Shown: piece by piece, positions 1 through 5,750 of the stretch
Layout: every line of letters starts with the position of its first letter
How positions within the stretch are numbered: position 1 is the first letter of the stretch
NCBI GenBank assembly: GCA_944378225.1
Contig: CALWGE010000023.1
Span: 1-40,255 of the forward strand
Length of the DNA stretch: 40,255 bases
DNA from: an uncultured Merdimonas sp.
GTDB lineage: Bacteria; Bacillota; Clostridia; Lachnospirales; Lachnospiraceae
Reading direction: 5' to 3'
The notes under the pieces: generated by a model
The model's input: the letters and a program-made list of their open reading frames with translations, nothing else
The model's database searches: none
Told to the model about the DNA's origin: nothing
Program-made: the position numbers and the translations under genes

Positions 1-17
1 TCAGACGCAACTCTGAT

Positions 18-46
18 ATCTTATCACATTCATTCTCGCTTGTCAA
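18..46 (-). promoter_or_regulatory. Strong sigma-A promoter reading left out of window (distal tandem copy)
   Basis: On the minus strand a perfect -35 TTGACA (41-46) is followed after 17 nt by the -10 TAAGAT (18-23). It lies downstream of a second promoter of the same type at 122-150, and both -35 boxes sit in the shared context TTGTTGACAAGC. Tandem near-consensus promoters right behind a tRNA are typical of rRNA operons, so the off-window transcript is probably an rRNA operon. That target is inference; the promoter boxes are seen directly. Confidence 0.75.
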
Positions 47-121
47 CAACTTTTTTAACTTTTTTCAAAGTTTTTGTCGTCTCTTTCGAGAACTTTCCAT
101 CTGCTCTCGCAGTGGAGTTTT

Positions 122-150
122 ATTATATCATTCTCCAACCAGCTTGTCAA
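122..150 (-). promoter_or_regulatory. Strong sigma-A promoter reading left (proximal tandem copy)
   Basis: A perfect -35 TTGACA (145-150) and perfect -10 TATAAT (122-127) are separated by 17 nt on the minus strand. This is the full consensus. It is the upstream partner of the 18-46 promoter and lies between tRNA-Ser and the window edge. Confidence 0.8.
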
Positions 151-191
151 CAACTTTTTGGAGTAAAAAAAATATCTTTTGAAAAGAAAAC

Positions 192-279
192 GGAGAAAGA
201 GGGATTTGAACCCTCGCGCCGGTATTCCCGACCTACACCCTTAGCAGGGGCGCCTCTTCAGCCTCTTGAGTATTTCTCC
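192..279 (-). tRNA. tRNA-Ser (anticodon GCT)
   Basis: The 88-nt minus-strand gene folds as a class II tRNA. The acceptor arms GGAGAAA and TTTCTCC pair. The anticodon loop is CTGCTAA, giving anticodon GCT for AGC/AGU serine codons. A long variable arm and a TTCAAAT T-loop are present. No CCA is encoded. It has its own consensus promoter at 336-364. Transcription continues toward the tandem promoters at the left edge, with only a weak T-rich stretch between. Confidence 0.95.
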
Positions 280-335
280 TGAAGTTCGTTTTCCAAACGA
301 TATTCTTTTTTCACGTCACCAGCGACGCATAGGTT

Positions 336-364
336 ATTATACTAAAGGGTTTTTTGTTTGTCAA
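336..364 (-). promoter_or_regulatory. tRNA-Ser promoter
   Basis: A perfect -35 TTGACA (359-364), 17-nt spacer and perfect -10 TATAAT (336-341) on the minus strand lie 57 nt upstream of the tRNA-Ser 5' end. With the two promoters at the left edge, this makes three near-consensus stable-RNA promoters within 350 bp. Confidence 0.85.
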
Positions 365-371
365 CTACTTT

Positions 372-1019
372 TCATACAGAATTTTCTTTTTCTGACTGTA
401 TTTTTTTAATTTTCTCTGCTATCCCCTGTGAAAGCCTTCTGTGATTTTCTGAATCCAGATGAATTCCATCTGTTTCTGATACTTTCGCATAATCGGATGC
501 ATTCAGAAACTCTGCCTGGTATTCCCGACAGACTTTCTCAATTTCTGCAGCCAGCAGACGGGACTGCTCCACACTGTAGCGATCAAAATTACCTGCAGTT
601 CCTTCTTTTTCTACAATACACTCACTCAGTTCCGCCGGAGAAACAATCAGGATCTCAGGAACCAGGAACCTTTTCCACAAATAAGGATTTTTTATGACTT
701 TAATATATTCCTCAAGTCCATCCGAAATATACCTGGCATTGGCATGAAATACCGTCTTTAAATCATTGGTTCCAAGCATGATTATAACCAGATCTATCGG
801 GGCATGACTCAGCAGAATTCCTTTCAGACTCTCTATACCGCAAAGTTCTTTCCATCCGGCTTCCATACAGATGACTGTACGGCCGCACAAGCCTTCTTCA
901 ATAATCTCATCATCCGGAAATGCTTCTCTAAGCAACTGTGTCCATCTTTTTTCATGACGCAGTCCGACTCCCGGAATATAACCCCAGGTGTTACTGTCGC
1001 CAATACACAAAATCCGCAT
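372..1019 (-). CDS. SGNH/GDSL-type hydrolase (esterase-like)
   Basis: This 215-aa protein belongs to the SGNH hydrolase superfamily. Block I appears as GDSN (residues 7-10, nucleophile Ser9), block III as LGTND in the middle, and block V as DGIHLD near the C terminus, which supplies the Asp-His pair. Family members deacylate small esters, acyl-CoAs or acetylated sugars; the substrate here cannot be told. There is no signal peptide, so it is probably cytoplasmic. The start at 1019 has a GGAGGA ribosome site 7 nt upstream; a longer reading from 1073 has none. It lies about 100 nt downstream of the AICAR transformylase gene, beyond a hairpin at 1042-1079, so it may be read through from the purine operon or be expressed separately. 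Confidence 0.85.
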   Translation of the reverse strand: MRILCIGDSNTWGYIPGVGLRHEKRWTQLLREAFPDDEIIEEGLCGRTVICMEAGWKELCGIESLKGILLSHAPIDLVIIMLGTNDLKTVFHANARYISDGLEEYIKVIKNPYLWKRFLVPEILIVSPAELSECIVEKEGTAGNFDRYSVEQSRLLAAEIEKVCREYQAEFLNASDYAKVSETDGIHLDSENHRRLSQGIAEKIKKIQSEKENSV

Positions 1020-1041
1020 AAGCAGTCCTCCTGATATTTCA

Positions 1042-1079
1042 AAACGGATGACACCAGTTAATCCTGCTGCCATCCGTTT
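1042..1079 (-). terminator. Hairpin downstream of the AICAR transformylase gene
   Basis: Inverted arms AAACGGATG (1042-1050) and CATCCGTTT (1071-1079) form a perfect 9-bp stem with a 20-nt loop. On the minus strand the stem is followed by a short TTTT tract inside and just after the arm. The U-run is weak, so this may terminate only partly and let some transcription reach the SGNH hydrolase gene. Confidence 0.5.
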
Positions 1080-1126
1080 CTGCGTACAACACTGTTTACA
1101 TTTCTGTATCTTTTCCGTTTTGAAAT

Positions 1127-2305
1127 TTAGTGATGGAAGAGACGGATTCCTGTAAACGCCATCACCATACCATATTTATTACATGTTTCAATCACCAGAT
1201 CATCACGAACAGATCCGCCGGGCTCTGCGATATATTTTACACCGCTTTTCTTTGCACGTTCAATATTATCACTGAAGGGGAAGAAAGCATCTGATCCCAA
1301 GGTGACATTTTCCATCTTATCCAGCCAGGCGCGTTTTTCTGCTTCTGTGAAAACTTCCGGTTTTACTTTGAAAATTTTCTGCCATGCGCCGTCAGCCAGA
1401 ACATCCATATATTCTGCTCCGATATATACATCGATAGCATTATCACGATCTGCACGTCCTATTCCATCTACAAACTGAAGACCCAGAACCTGCGGACTCT
1501 GACGCAGGAACCAATTGTCTGCTTTCTGTCCGGCCAGACGGGTACAGTGTACTCTGGACTGCTGACCGGCGCCCACGCCGATAGCCTGTCCGTCTTTTAC
1601 AAAGCATACAGAGTTTGACTGTGTGTATTTCAGAGTAATCAGAGCTACCTTCATATCACGCTTTGCAGATTCCGGAATTTCTGTATTTTCTGTTACAATA
1701 TTGGAAATCAGTTCATCATTAATCGCAAGTTCCTGACGTCCCTGCTCAAAGGTAACACCATAAACTTCTTTGTGCTCAAGAGGAGCGGGGCGGTAATTCT
1801 CATCAATTTGAATTACCACATAATTTCCTTTTTTCTTCTGTTTAAGAATTTCCAGCGCCTCGTCTGTAAAGCCCGGAGCGATGACTCCGTCAGAAACCTC
1901 TCGTTTAATAATAGAAGCGGTATCTTTGTCGCAGATATCGGAAAGGGCAATAAAATCGCCAAAAGAAGACATTCTGTCAGCTCCCCTTGCTCTCGCGTAA
2001 GCGCAGGCCAGCGGAGAAAGCTCTCCCATATCATCTACCCAGTAAATCTTTTTCAGAGTGTCATCAAGGGGAAGTCCTACAGCTGCTCCTGCCGGAGATA
2101 CATGCTTAAAAGAAGTGGCTGCCGGAAGCCCTGTTGCCTCTTTCAGTTCTTTTACCAACTGCCATCCGTTAAATGCATCCAGAAAGTTAATATAGCCGGG
2201 ACGTCCGGAAAGAACGGTAATCGGCAGTTCAGATCCATCTGCCACATAGATTCTGGAAGGCTTCTGATTGGGATTGCATCCATACTTAAGCTGAAGTTCT
2301 TTCAT
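1127..2305 (-). CDS. Stand-alone AICAR transformylase (phosphoribosylaminoimidazolecarboxamide formyltransferase)
   Basis: This 392-aa protein matches the AICARFT half of PurH without the N-terminal IMP cyclohydrolase domain. It transfers a formyl group from 10-formyl-THF to AICAR ribonucleotide, giving FAICAR, the penultimate step of IMP synthesis. The Lys-His motif KHVSPAG (67-73) corresponds to the catalytic KH pair of PurH. The C-terminal part carries the conserved LGSDAFFPF and PGGS stretches of the family. The start is 5 nt after the purO stop, and its GGAGGA ribosome site overlaps the purO 3' end, so the two are cotranscribed and probably coupled. The partner enzyme for ring closure is the upstream PurO. 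Both lie downstream of a ZTP riboswitch, which senses this enzyme's substrate. Confidence 0.93.
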   Translation of the reverse strand: MKELQLKYGCNPNQKPSRIYVADGSELPITVLSGRPGYINFLDAFNGWQLVKELKEATGLPAATSFKHVSPAGAAVGLPLDDTLKKIYWVDDMGELSPLACAYARARGADRMSSFGDFIALSDICDKDTASIIKREVSDGVIAPGFTDEALEILKQKKKGNYVVIQIDENYRPAPLEHKEVYGVTFEQGRQELAINDELISNIVTENTEIPESAKRDMKVALITLKYTQSNSVCFVKDGQAIGVGAGQQSRVHCTRLAGQKADNWFLRQSPQVLGLQFVDGIGRADRDNAIDVYIGAEYMDVLADGAWQKIFKVKPEVFTEAEKRAWLDKMENVTLGSDAFFPFSDNIERAKKSGVKYIAEPGGSVRDDLVIETCNKYGMVMAFTGIRLFHH

Positions 2306-2310
2306 TGCTT

Positions 2311-3033
2311 TTACTCCTCCTGACCATTTTTGTTTTTAATGATTGTGCGGGTTACACCAGTGGCAATATCAATATAGCGGACAAACAGGGAAACTTTGTT
2401 GTCCTCGTTCAGATTGTTCCAGAGCATGTTCGTAAACTTTTCCATATCATTCGGAATTGCTACAAGCTTGGGTTCTCCTTCAAAGCTTGGAAGCGGATTT
2501 CCGTCACATTTGTAAGTATGAATGAAATGACCTTCACCTGCAGCGCATTCATTATATGCGAAGGTAAAGCGCAGGCAGGAGGATGGATCTCCGTTATTGC
2601 TTTTTAAGATAGAAAGGGCATAACTGTATTTTCCGCCCTCCACATGCATGATACCGGAAATCCGGGGAGTATAATTGGGAGCGTCCGGTTCAAATTCTCT
2701 GGAACGCAGGGCCTGCTCAAAAGTCAGCTGTCTGTCCATTCCTTCATAAATCGTGTCTGTCTGATCACCATTTGTAACAATGGTCTTATTTCCCAGTACC
2801 CGGACGGGTGCGTAGATAATCAGACTGGGATCAGTCAGCTTTGAGGGATCGTAAGCCTGGGTGCGGATTCCGTCTCCATCTTCCACAAAAATTCTGTTTC
2901 TGCTGTTCTCGCTTCTGCCCATGATAAAATAAGCAGCTACAGCACTGGTTCCGTCCTCTGAACGTCCGAGAATAATACCTCTGCCAGGGTAAGAATTCTC
3001 CCTCAGCTCCTGTGCCAGTGAAATCATTTCCAT
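2311..3033 (-). CDS. purO: IMP cyclohydrolase, PurO family
   Basis: This 240-aa protein resembles the archaeal-type IMP cyclohydrolase (PurO, IMP_cyclohyd family). It closes FAICAR to IMP, the final step of purine synthesis. Near the N terminus it has YPGRGIILG, then AAYFIMGRS and NRIF, and later SNGDQTD-like and TFEQALR segments typical of the family. Start 3033 is preceded by GGAGGA at a 7-nt spacing; an upstream in-frame Met at 3117 would run into the riboswitch expression platform and is rejected. It replaces the missing cyclohydrolase half of PurH for the adjacent AICAR transformylase. It is the first gene behind the ZTP riboswitch, so its expression should rise when ZMP/ZTP accumulates. 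Confidence 0.9.
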   Translation of the reverse strand: MEMISLAQELRENSYPGRGIILGRSEDGTSAVAAYFIMGRSENSRNRIFVEDGDGIRTQAYDPSKLTDPSLIIYAPVRVLGNKTIVTNGDQTDTIYEGMDRQLTFEQALRSREFEPDAPNYTPRISGIMHVEGGKYSYALSILKSNNGDPSSCLRFTFAYNECAAGEGHFIHTYKCDGNPLPSFEGEPKLVAIPNDMEKFTNMLWNNLNEDNKVSLFVRYIDIATGVTRTIIKNKNGQEE

Positions 3034-3089
3034 TGCGTTCTCCTCCTTATTTTCCTGAAAGCCTGAGCCGGAAGGCTCATTTTTAAAAT

Positions 3090-3183
3090 AAAAAAAGCTA
3101 ACCTCCAAGCATGTCATGCCCAGACGGTCGGCTCCTCATCCCTTATACTCCCTGTGGTTTCTTCCACTTCCGTCAGTCGTATA
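3090..3183 (-). ncRNA. ZTP (pfl) riboswitch with overlapping intrinsic terminator
   Basis: The minus-strand leader shows the pfl/ZTP pattern. A 5' half (about 3180-3149) has CGACTGACGG, then GTGG and CCAC arms, then AGGGAG. The 3' half contains CCGTCTGGGC (3118-3127), the hallmark pseudoknot strand. Directly after it a terminator hairpin can form: AGCCGACC (3126-3133) pairs with GGTTAGCT (3096-3103) with one mismatch. The inner CTGGGCAT region pairs with ATGCTTGG, and seven Us follow (3090-3096). The pseudoknot strand lies in the 5' arm of the terminator, so ligand binding should block termination, an ON switch. It precedes purO and the AICAR transformylase gene, whose substrate ZMP is the ligand. 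Family recognition is by motif; folding was done by eye. Confidence 0.88.
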
Positions 3184-3192
3184 ATTGATTTT

Positions 3193-3221
3193 AAAATAGC
3201 ATTTTGGGCGGAACTTGTCAA
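3193..3221 (-). promoter_or_regulatory. Promoter of the purO-AICAR transformylase operon
   Basis: The minus-strand -35 TTGACA (3216-3221) and -10 TATTTT (3193-3198) are separated by 17 nt. Transcription would begin near 3186, just ahead of the riboswitch aptamer. The -35 box is at the centre of the palindrome at 3204-3232. Confidence 0.75.
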
Positions 3222-3232
3222 GTCCCGCCCAA
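3204..3232. repeat. 29-bp near-perfect palindrome over the purine promoter -35
   Basis: Arms TTGGGCGG and CCGCCCAA flank a core containing ACTTG and CAAGT, with only the centre and one outer pair mismatched. The palindrome covers the -35 hexamer completely. This fits a repressor operator. It could alternatively be the terminator stem of the lipoprotein gene upstream, but no clear U-run follows it on either strand. Confidence 0.7.
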
Positions 3233-3279
3233 TTAACTTTTTGTTTCTGTATGTATTTTCTGTATAGAAATCATCTTTG

Positions 3280-3643
3280 CTAGCTCTTCTGCTGTAATGG
3301 ATACATCTGATCGCCATGATAGAAATACTCGTCATCTACCTGATTAATTCTCCCGTATTCTGTTTCTCTCAGTACTTCTCCTTCTGCTACAATGTCAATA
3401 GACCAATCTTTCATATCCACCCTTAAAATCCGGGGAATTTCAGATTCACCAAAGTTCTGATAAAAATAAAATGCATTTTCATCCCAGGTCATGTATACAG
3501 AAGACAGTCCAAGTTCTTCCAGATCCGGACTTTGCGGATCCTCTATTTTCTTACTGATCTTTTCCTATGCTCTGTCCACAGGCGCTGACAGGCAGAATTA
3601 GAACAATTGAAACAAAAATCAGATATTTATCCACCTTACTCAA
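3280..3643 (-). pseudogene. Small lipoprotein gene with a frameshift
   Basis: A TTG start at 3641-3643 has a GGGAGG ribosome site 7 nt upstream. It opens a frame coding for a lysine-containing N terminus, a hydrophobic stretch and the lipobox LPVSAC (lipidated Cys22). That frame hits TAA at 3551-3553. The continuation lies in another frame, open from 3564 and running to 3280, with about 94 further residues rich in Tyr, Asp and Glu. Removing one A from the AAAA run at about 3556-3560 joins the two into one lipoprotein of about 120 aa. No family is recognised. It may be a recent pseudogene or a sequencing error in the homopolymer; the downstream part alone has no convincing ribosome site. Confidence 0.7.
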
Positions 3644-3657
3644 AATATAACCTCCCG

Positions 3658-3666
3658 TTATCCACA
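3658..3666 (+). promoter_or_regulatory. Isolated perfect DnaA box
   Basis: TTATCCACA lies just upstream of the ribosome site of the frameshifted lipoprotein gene. A single perfect 9-mer can occur by chance in 40 kb, so function is doubtful. Confidence 0.3.
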
Positions 3667-3716
3667 AAACAGTACCATGGCATGTCATGCAATGTGTATT
3701 TTTTACCTATACTGCT

Positions 3717-5024
3717 CTACTGGATGCAGATTTCTGTGCCGATGCGCGCTGCCTTCACGTTTTTCGCATGTCCGATTTCCTGCGTCTTTGCTACTGGCAG
3801 TTTATCTTTCACATATTCCATAATCAGCTCTTCCACTGTGGGAGTGCAGTTCTTCGTTTCCATTTCCGTAAAGGTTCCAAGAAGAAGTCCGCTGATTTGA
3901 TCGAAGACATGAAGCTGGTTCAGCTGGTTTAAATATGTGGTTATTTTGGGCACATCTCCCCCCATGGCTTCCAGAAGCAATACCTTTCCTGTCATATCCG
4001 GCCAGTATTCTGTACCTGCAAGTTTCAGAAGACAACGGATATTCCCGCCAATCAGAATTCCCTTCAGACATTCACCCTGAAGAAACCGGTATGAAATATC
4101 ATACAAATCCTGTGTCCCCCTCAGTATGGTACTTTCAAAGTCTTCCCGGCGTTCTGTGCCTTCCCGGCTTATCAGATTTCTGACCTGATACAGAACTGAA
4201 CTTTTTCCTGTTTTGGCGTAAATTGCGTTTATAACTGTAGTCAGGTCACTGTATCCCCAGAATTCTTTTTCGTTTCCGCCTATCAAATCAAAATCCAGGT
4301 AAGGAAGAATTCCATTTGCCAGATCGCCTCCTGAAACATCAAAAATCATCCCGATTTCCGGATCTCTGTAAAATTTCATCAGTTCTTCGGCCCGCTGACA
4401 GTCTGTTCCGCTAAATACAGTTTTCCCACGATAAATATACTTTCCAAACAAAGGATTGAGGCCAACAGAGGTAAGATAATCTTTCAGTCTTTCCAGCGTT
4501 TCTTTCGATTCAGCATTCTGTCCATTGGAGCAACAGACAATCCCTGCTTTTCTGCTTAAATTTTCCGTTTCTGTTCTTCTCCATTCCATCCTGTACTCCA
4601 TGTTTCCTGTATCCTCATTTTTCTGTTCCTGCCGGATACAAAATCCTTCCCGCATATAAAAACGGACAGCACCCGCATTCTCCGCAAAAACATGCAGAGA
4701 CAGGCTGTCCGTGTTCTTTTTTATATAATCTGTTAAAGCCTTTCCAATCCCCTGTGATTGCCATTTTTCCGCCACAAACAAACCGGCGATATAATTTCCG
4801 CTCAGCCCGGCAAAGCCTAGTATCTGATGTTTCTCATTTTCTGCAGCATAAATTTCCGCTTCCGGAATCTCCGCCTTTACTCCTTCGTAATGCTCTTTCC
4901 AGTAATCCGCAGAAACAAAGCTATGAGAAATCATATTTGTCTGAAGCCAGATCTCCATAATCTGATCAAGCTTCTTTTGATCGATATTTTTGATCCTGTA
5001 TATCTTCATAACATCGTCATTCAT
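3717..5024 (-). CDS. GNAT acetyltransferase fused to peptidase S66 (LD-carboxypeptidase/MccF-like) domain
   Basis: This 435-aa protein has two domains. Residues about 6-148 are a GNAT N-acyltransferase with the acetyl-CoA loop QSQGIGKA (89-96) and a VRFYMREGF segment typical of the fold. Residues about 157-435 are a peptidase S66 domain related to LD-carboxypeptidases and MccF. It has SGGDLAN (231-237), WGYSDLT, IGGNIRCLL, LLLEAMG (Glu352) and IGHA (His419). S66 enzymes use Ser-Glu-His; here the serine elbow reads GGDLAN, with Ala236 near the expected nucleophile, while Glu and His look kept. The domain may therefore be inactive or variant. Family roles are trimming murein tetrapeptides or self-immunity to peptide antibiotics. 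Its ATG overlaps the plsC stop as TAATG, so it is translationally coupled. Confidence 0.82.
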   Translation of the reverse strand: MNDDVMKIYRIKNIDQKKLDQIMEIWLQTNMISHSFVSADYWKEHYEGVKAEIPEAEIYAAENEKHQILGFAGLSGNYIAGLFVAEKWQSQGIGKALTDYIKKNTDSLSLHVFAENAGAVRFYMREGFCIRQEQKNEDTGNMEYRMEWRRTETENLSRKAGIVCCSNGQNAESKETLERLKDYLTSVGLNPLFGKYIYRGKTVFSGTDCQRAEELMKFYRDPEIGMIFDVSGGDLANGILPYLDFDLIGGNEKEFWGYSDLTTVINAIYAKTGKSSVLYQVRNLISREGTERREDFESTILRGTQDLYDISYRFLQGECLKGILIGGNIRCLLKLAGTEYWPDMTGKVLLLEAMGGDVPKITTYLNQLNQLHVFDQISGLLLGTFTEMETKNCTPTVEELIMEYVKDKLPVAKTQEIGHAKNVKAARIGTEICIQ

Positions 5025-5746
5025 TACCTCACTTCTCTTTCTGATGCTTCCACCTTCTCTACGATCCTGCTTCGTACCAGTCGGGCAATCTCTGTGGACT
5101 TCATATCTTTATAATCCTCATAATATAAAGGCTCCAGAAAATGAACCTGTACTGTTACCGGACGAATACTGTTTGTATCAAAAGCCTTATAAGAATCCAG
5201 CATGGCCACCGGAACTATGGGACATTGCGCCTTTATGGCACACTTGAAGCTGCCTCCTTTAAATTCTCCCGGATGATTTCTTTCTTTTGATCGTGTACCC
5301 TCCGGAAAGATCAGAAAGTTCCGTCCTCCTTTTACTTCTTCCGTTACTTCCTGAATAATTCGAAGAGACTGGCGGACATCGTCACGATCCATAAATTTTG
5401 CTTTGAGAATCGCAAAAACCTGTTTCAGGAAAGGAATATCCTTTACTTCAATTTTAGCCACTACGGAAAAAGGTCTGTCGCAGGCTTCTATGATAGAAAG
5501 TACATCGAAAAGTCCCTGATGATTGGGAAAAAACACAAAATTCTCCTCCCGGGGAATATTTTCTTTTCCGTGTACATCTATTTTTACCCTTCCTCCCCGG
5601 TTTGCTCTCATCGTTACCGTTTTCAGCAAAGCGTATTTTTGTTCTTCAGGAATTTCATCCGTATGCTTTGCGTAGGAACAGAGTTTATACCAGTAGTATG
5701 GCACAACCGGAAGATTATAAAGCACCATCAAAAGTATCCGCCACAT
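5024..5746 (-). CDS. plsC: 1-acyl-sn-glycerol-3-phosphate acyltransferase (PlsC)
   Basis: This 240-aa membrane-associated acyltransferase makes phosphatidic acid from lysophosphatidic acid. It starts with a hydrophobic helix (residues 1-20). The catalytic HX4D motif appears as NHQGLFD (His76, Asp81), and the substrate-binding motif FPEGTRS is further along. The ATG at 5746 is preceded by AAGG at an 8-nt spacing and lies 4 nt after the upstream stop; an in-frame GTG at 5761 would overlap the upstream gene and has poorer spacing. The gene sits between a large membrane protein and the GNAT-S66 fusion with almost no gaps, suggesting one operon of envelope functions. Confidence 0.92.
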   Translation of the reverse strand: MWRILLMVLYNLPVVPYYWYKLCSYAKHTDEIPEEQKYALLKTVTMRANRGGRVKIDVHGKENIPREENFVFFPNHQGLFDVLSIIEACDRPFSVVAKIEVKDIPFLKQVFAILKAKFMDRDDVRQSLRIIQEVTEEVKGGRNFLIFPEGTRSKERNHPGEFKGGSFKCAIKAQCPIVPVAMLDSYKAFDTNSIRPVTVQVHFLEPLYYEDYKDMKSTEIARLVRSRIVEKVEASEREVR

Positions 5747-5750
5747 AATT

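Noticed and set aside
3109-3690. GCATGTCATGC at 3109-3119 and again at 3680-3690
   Set aside because: The first copy belongs to the riboswitch terminator stem. The second is probably a chance match; no third copy was noticed.
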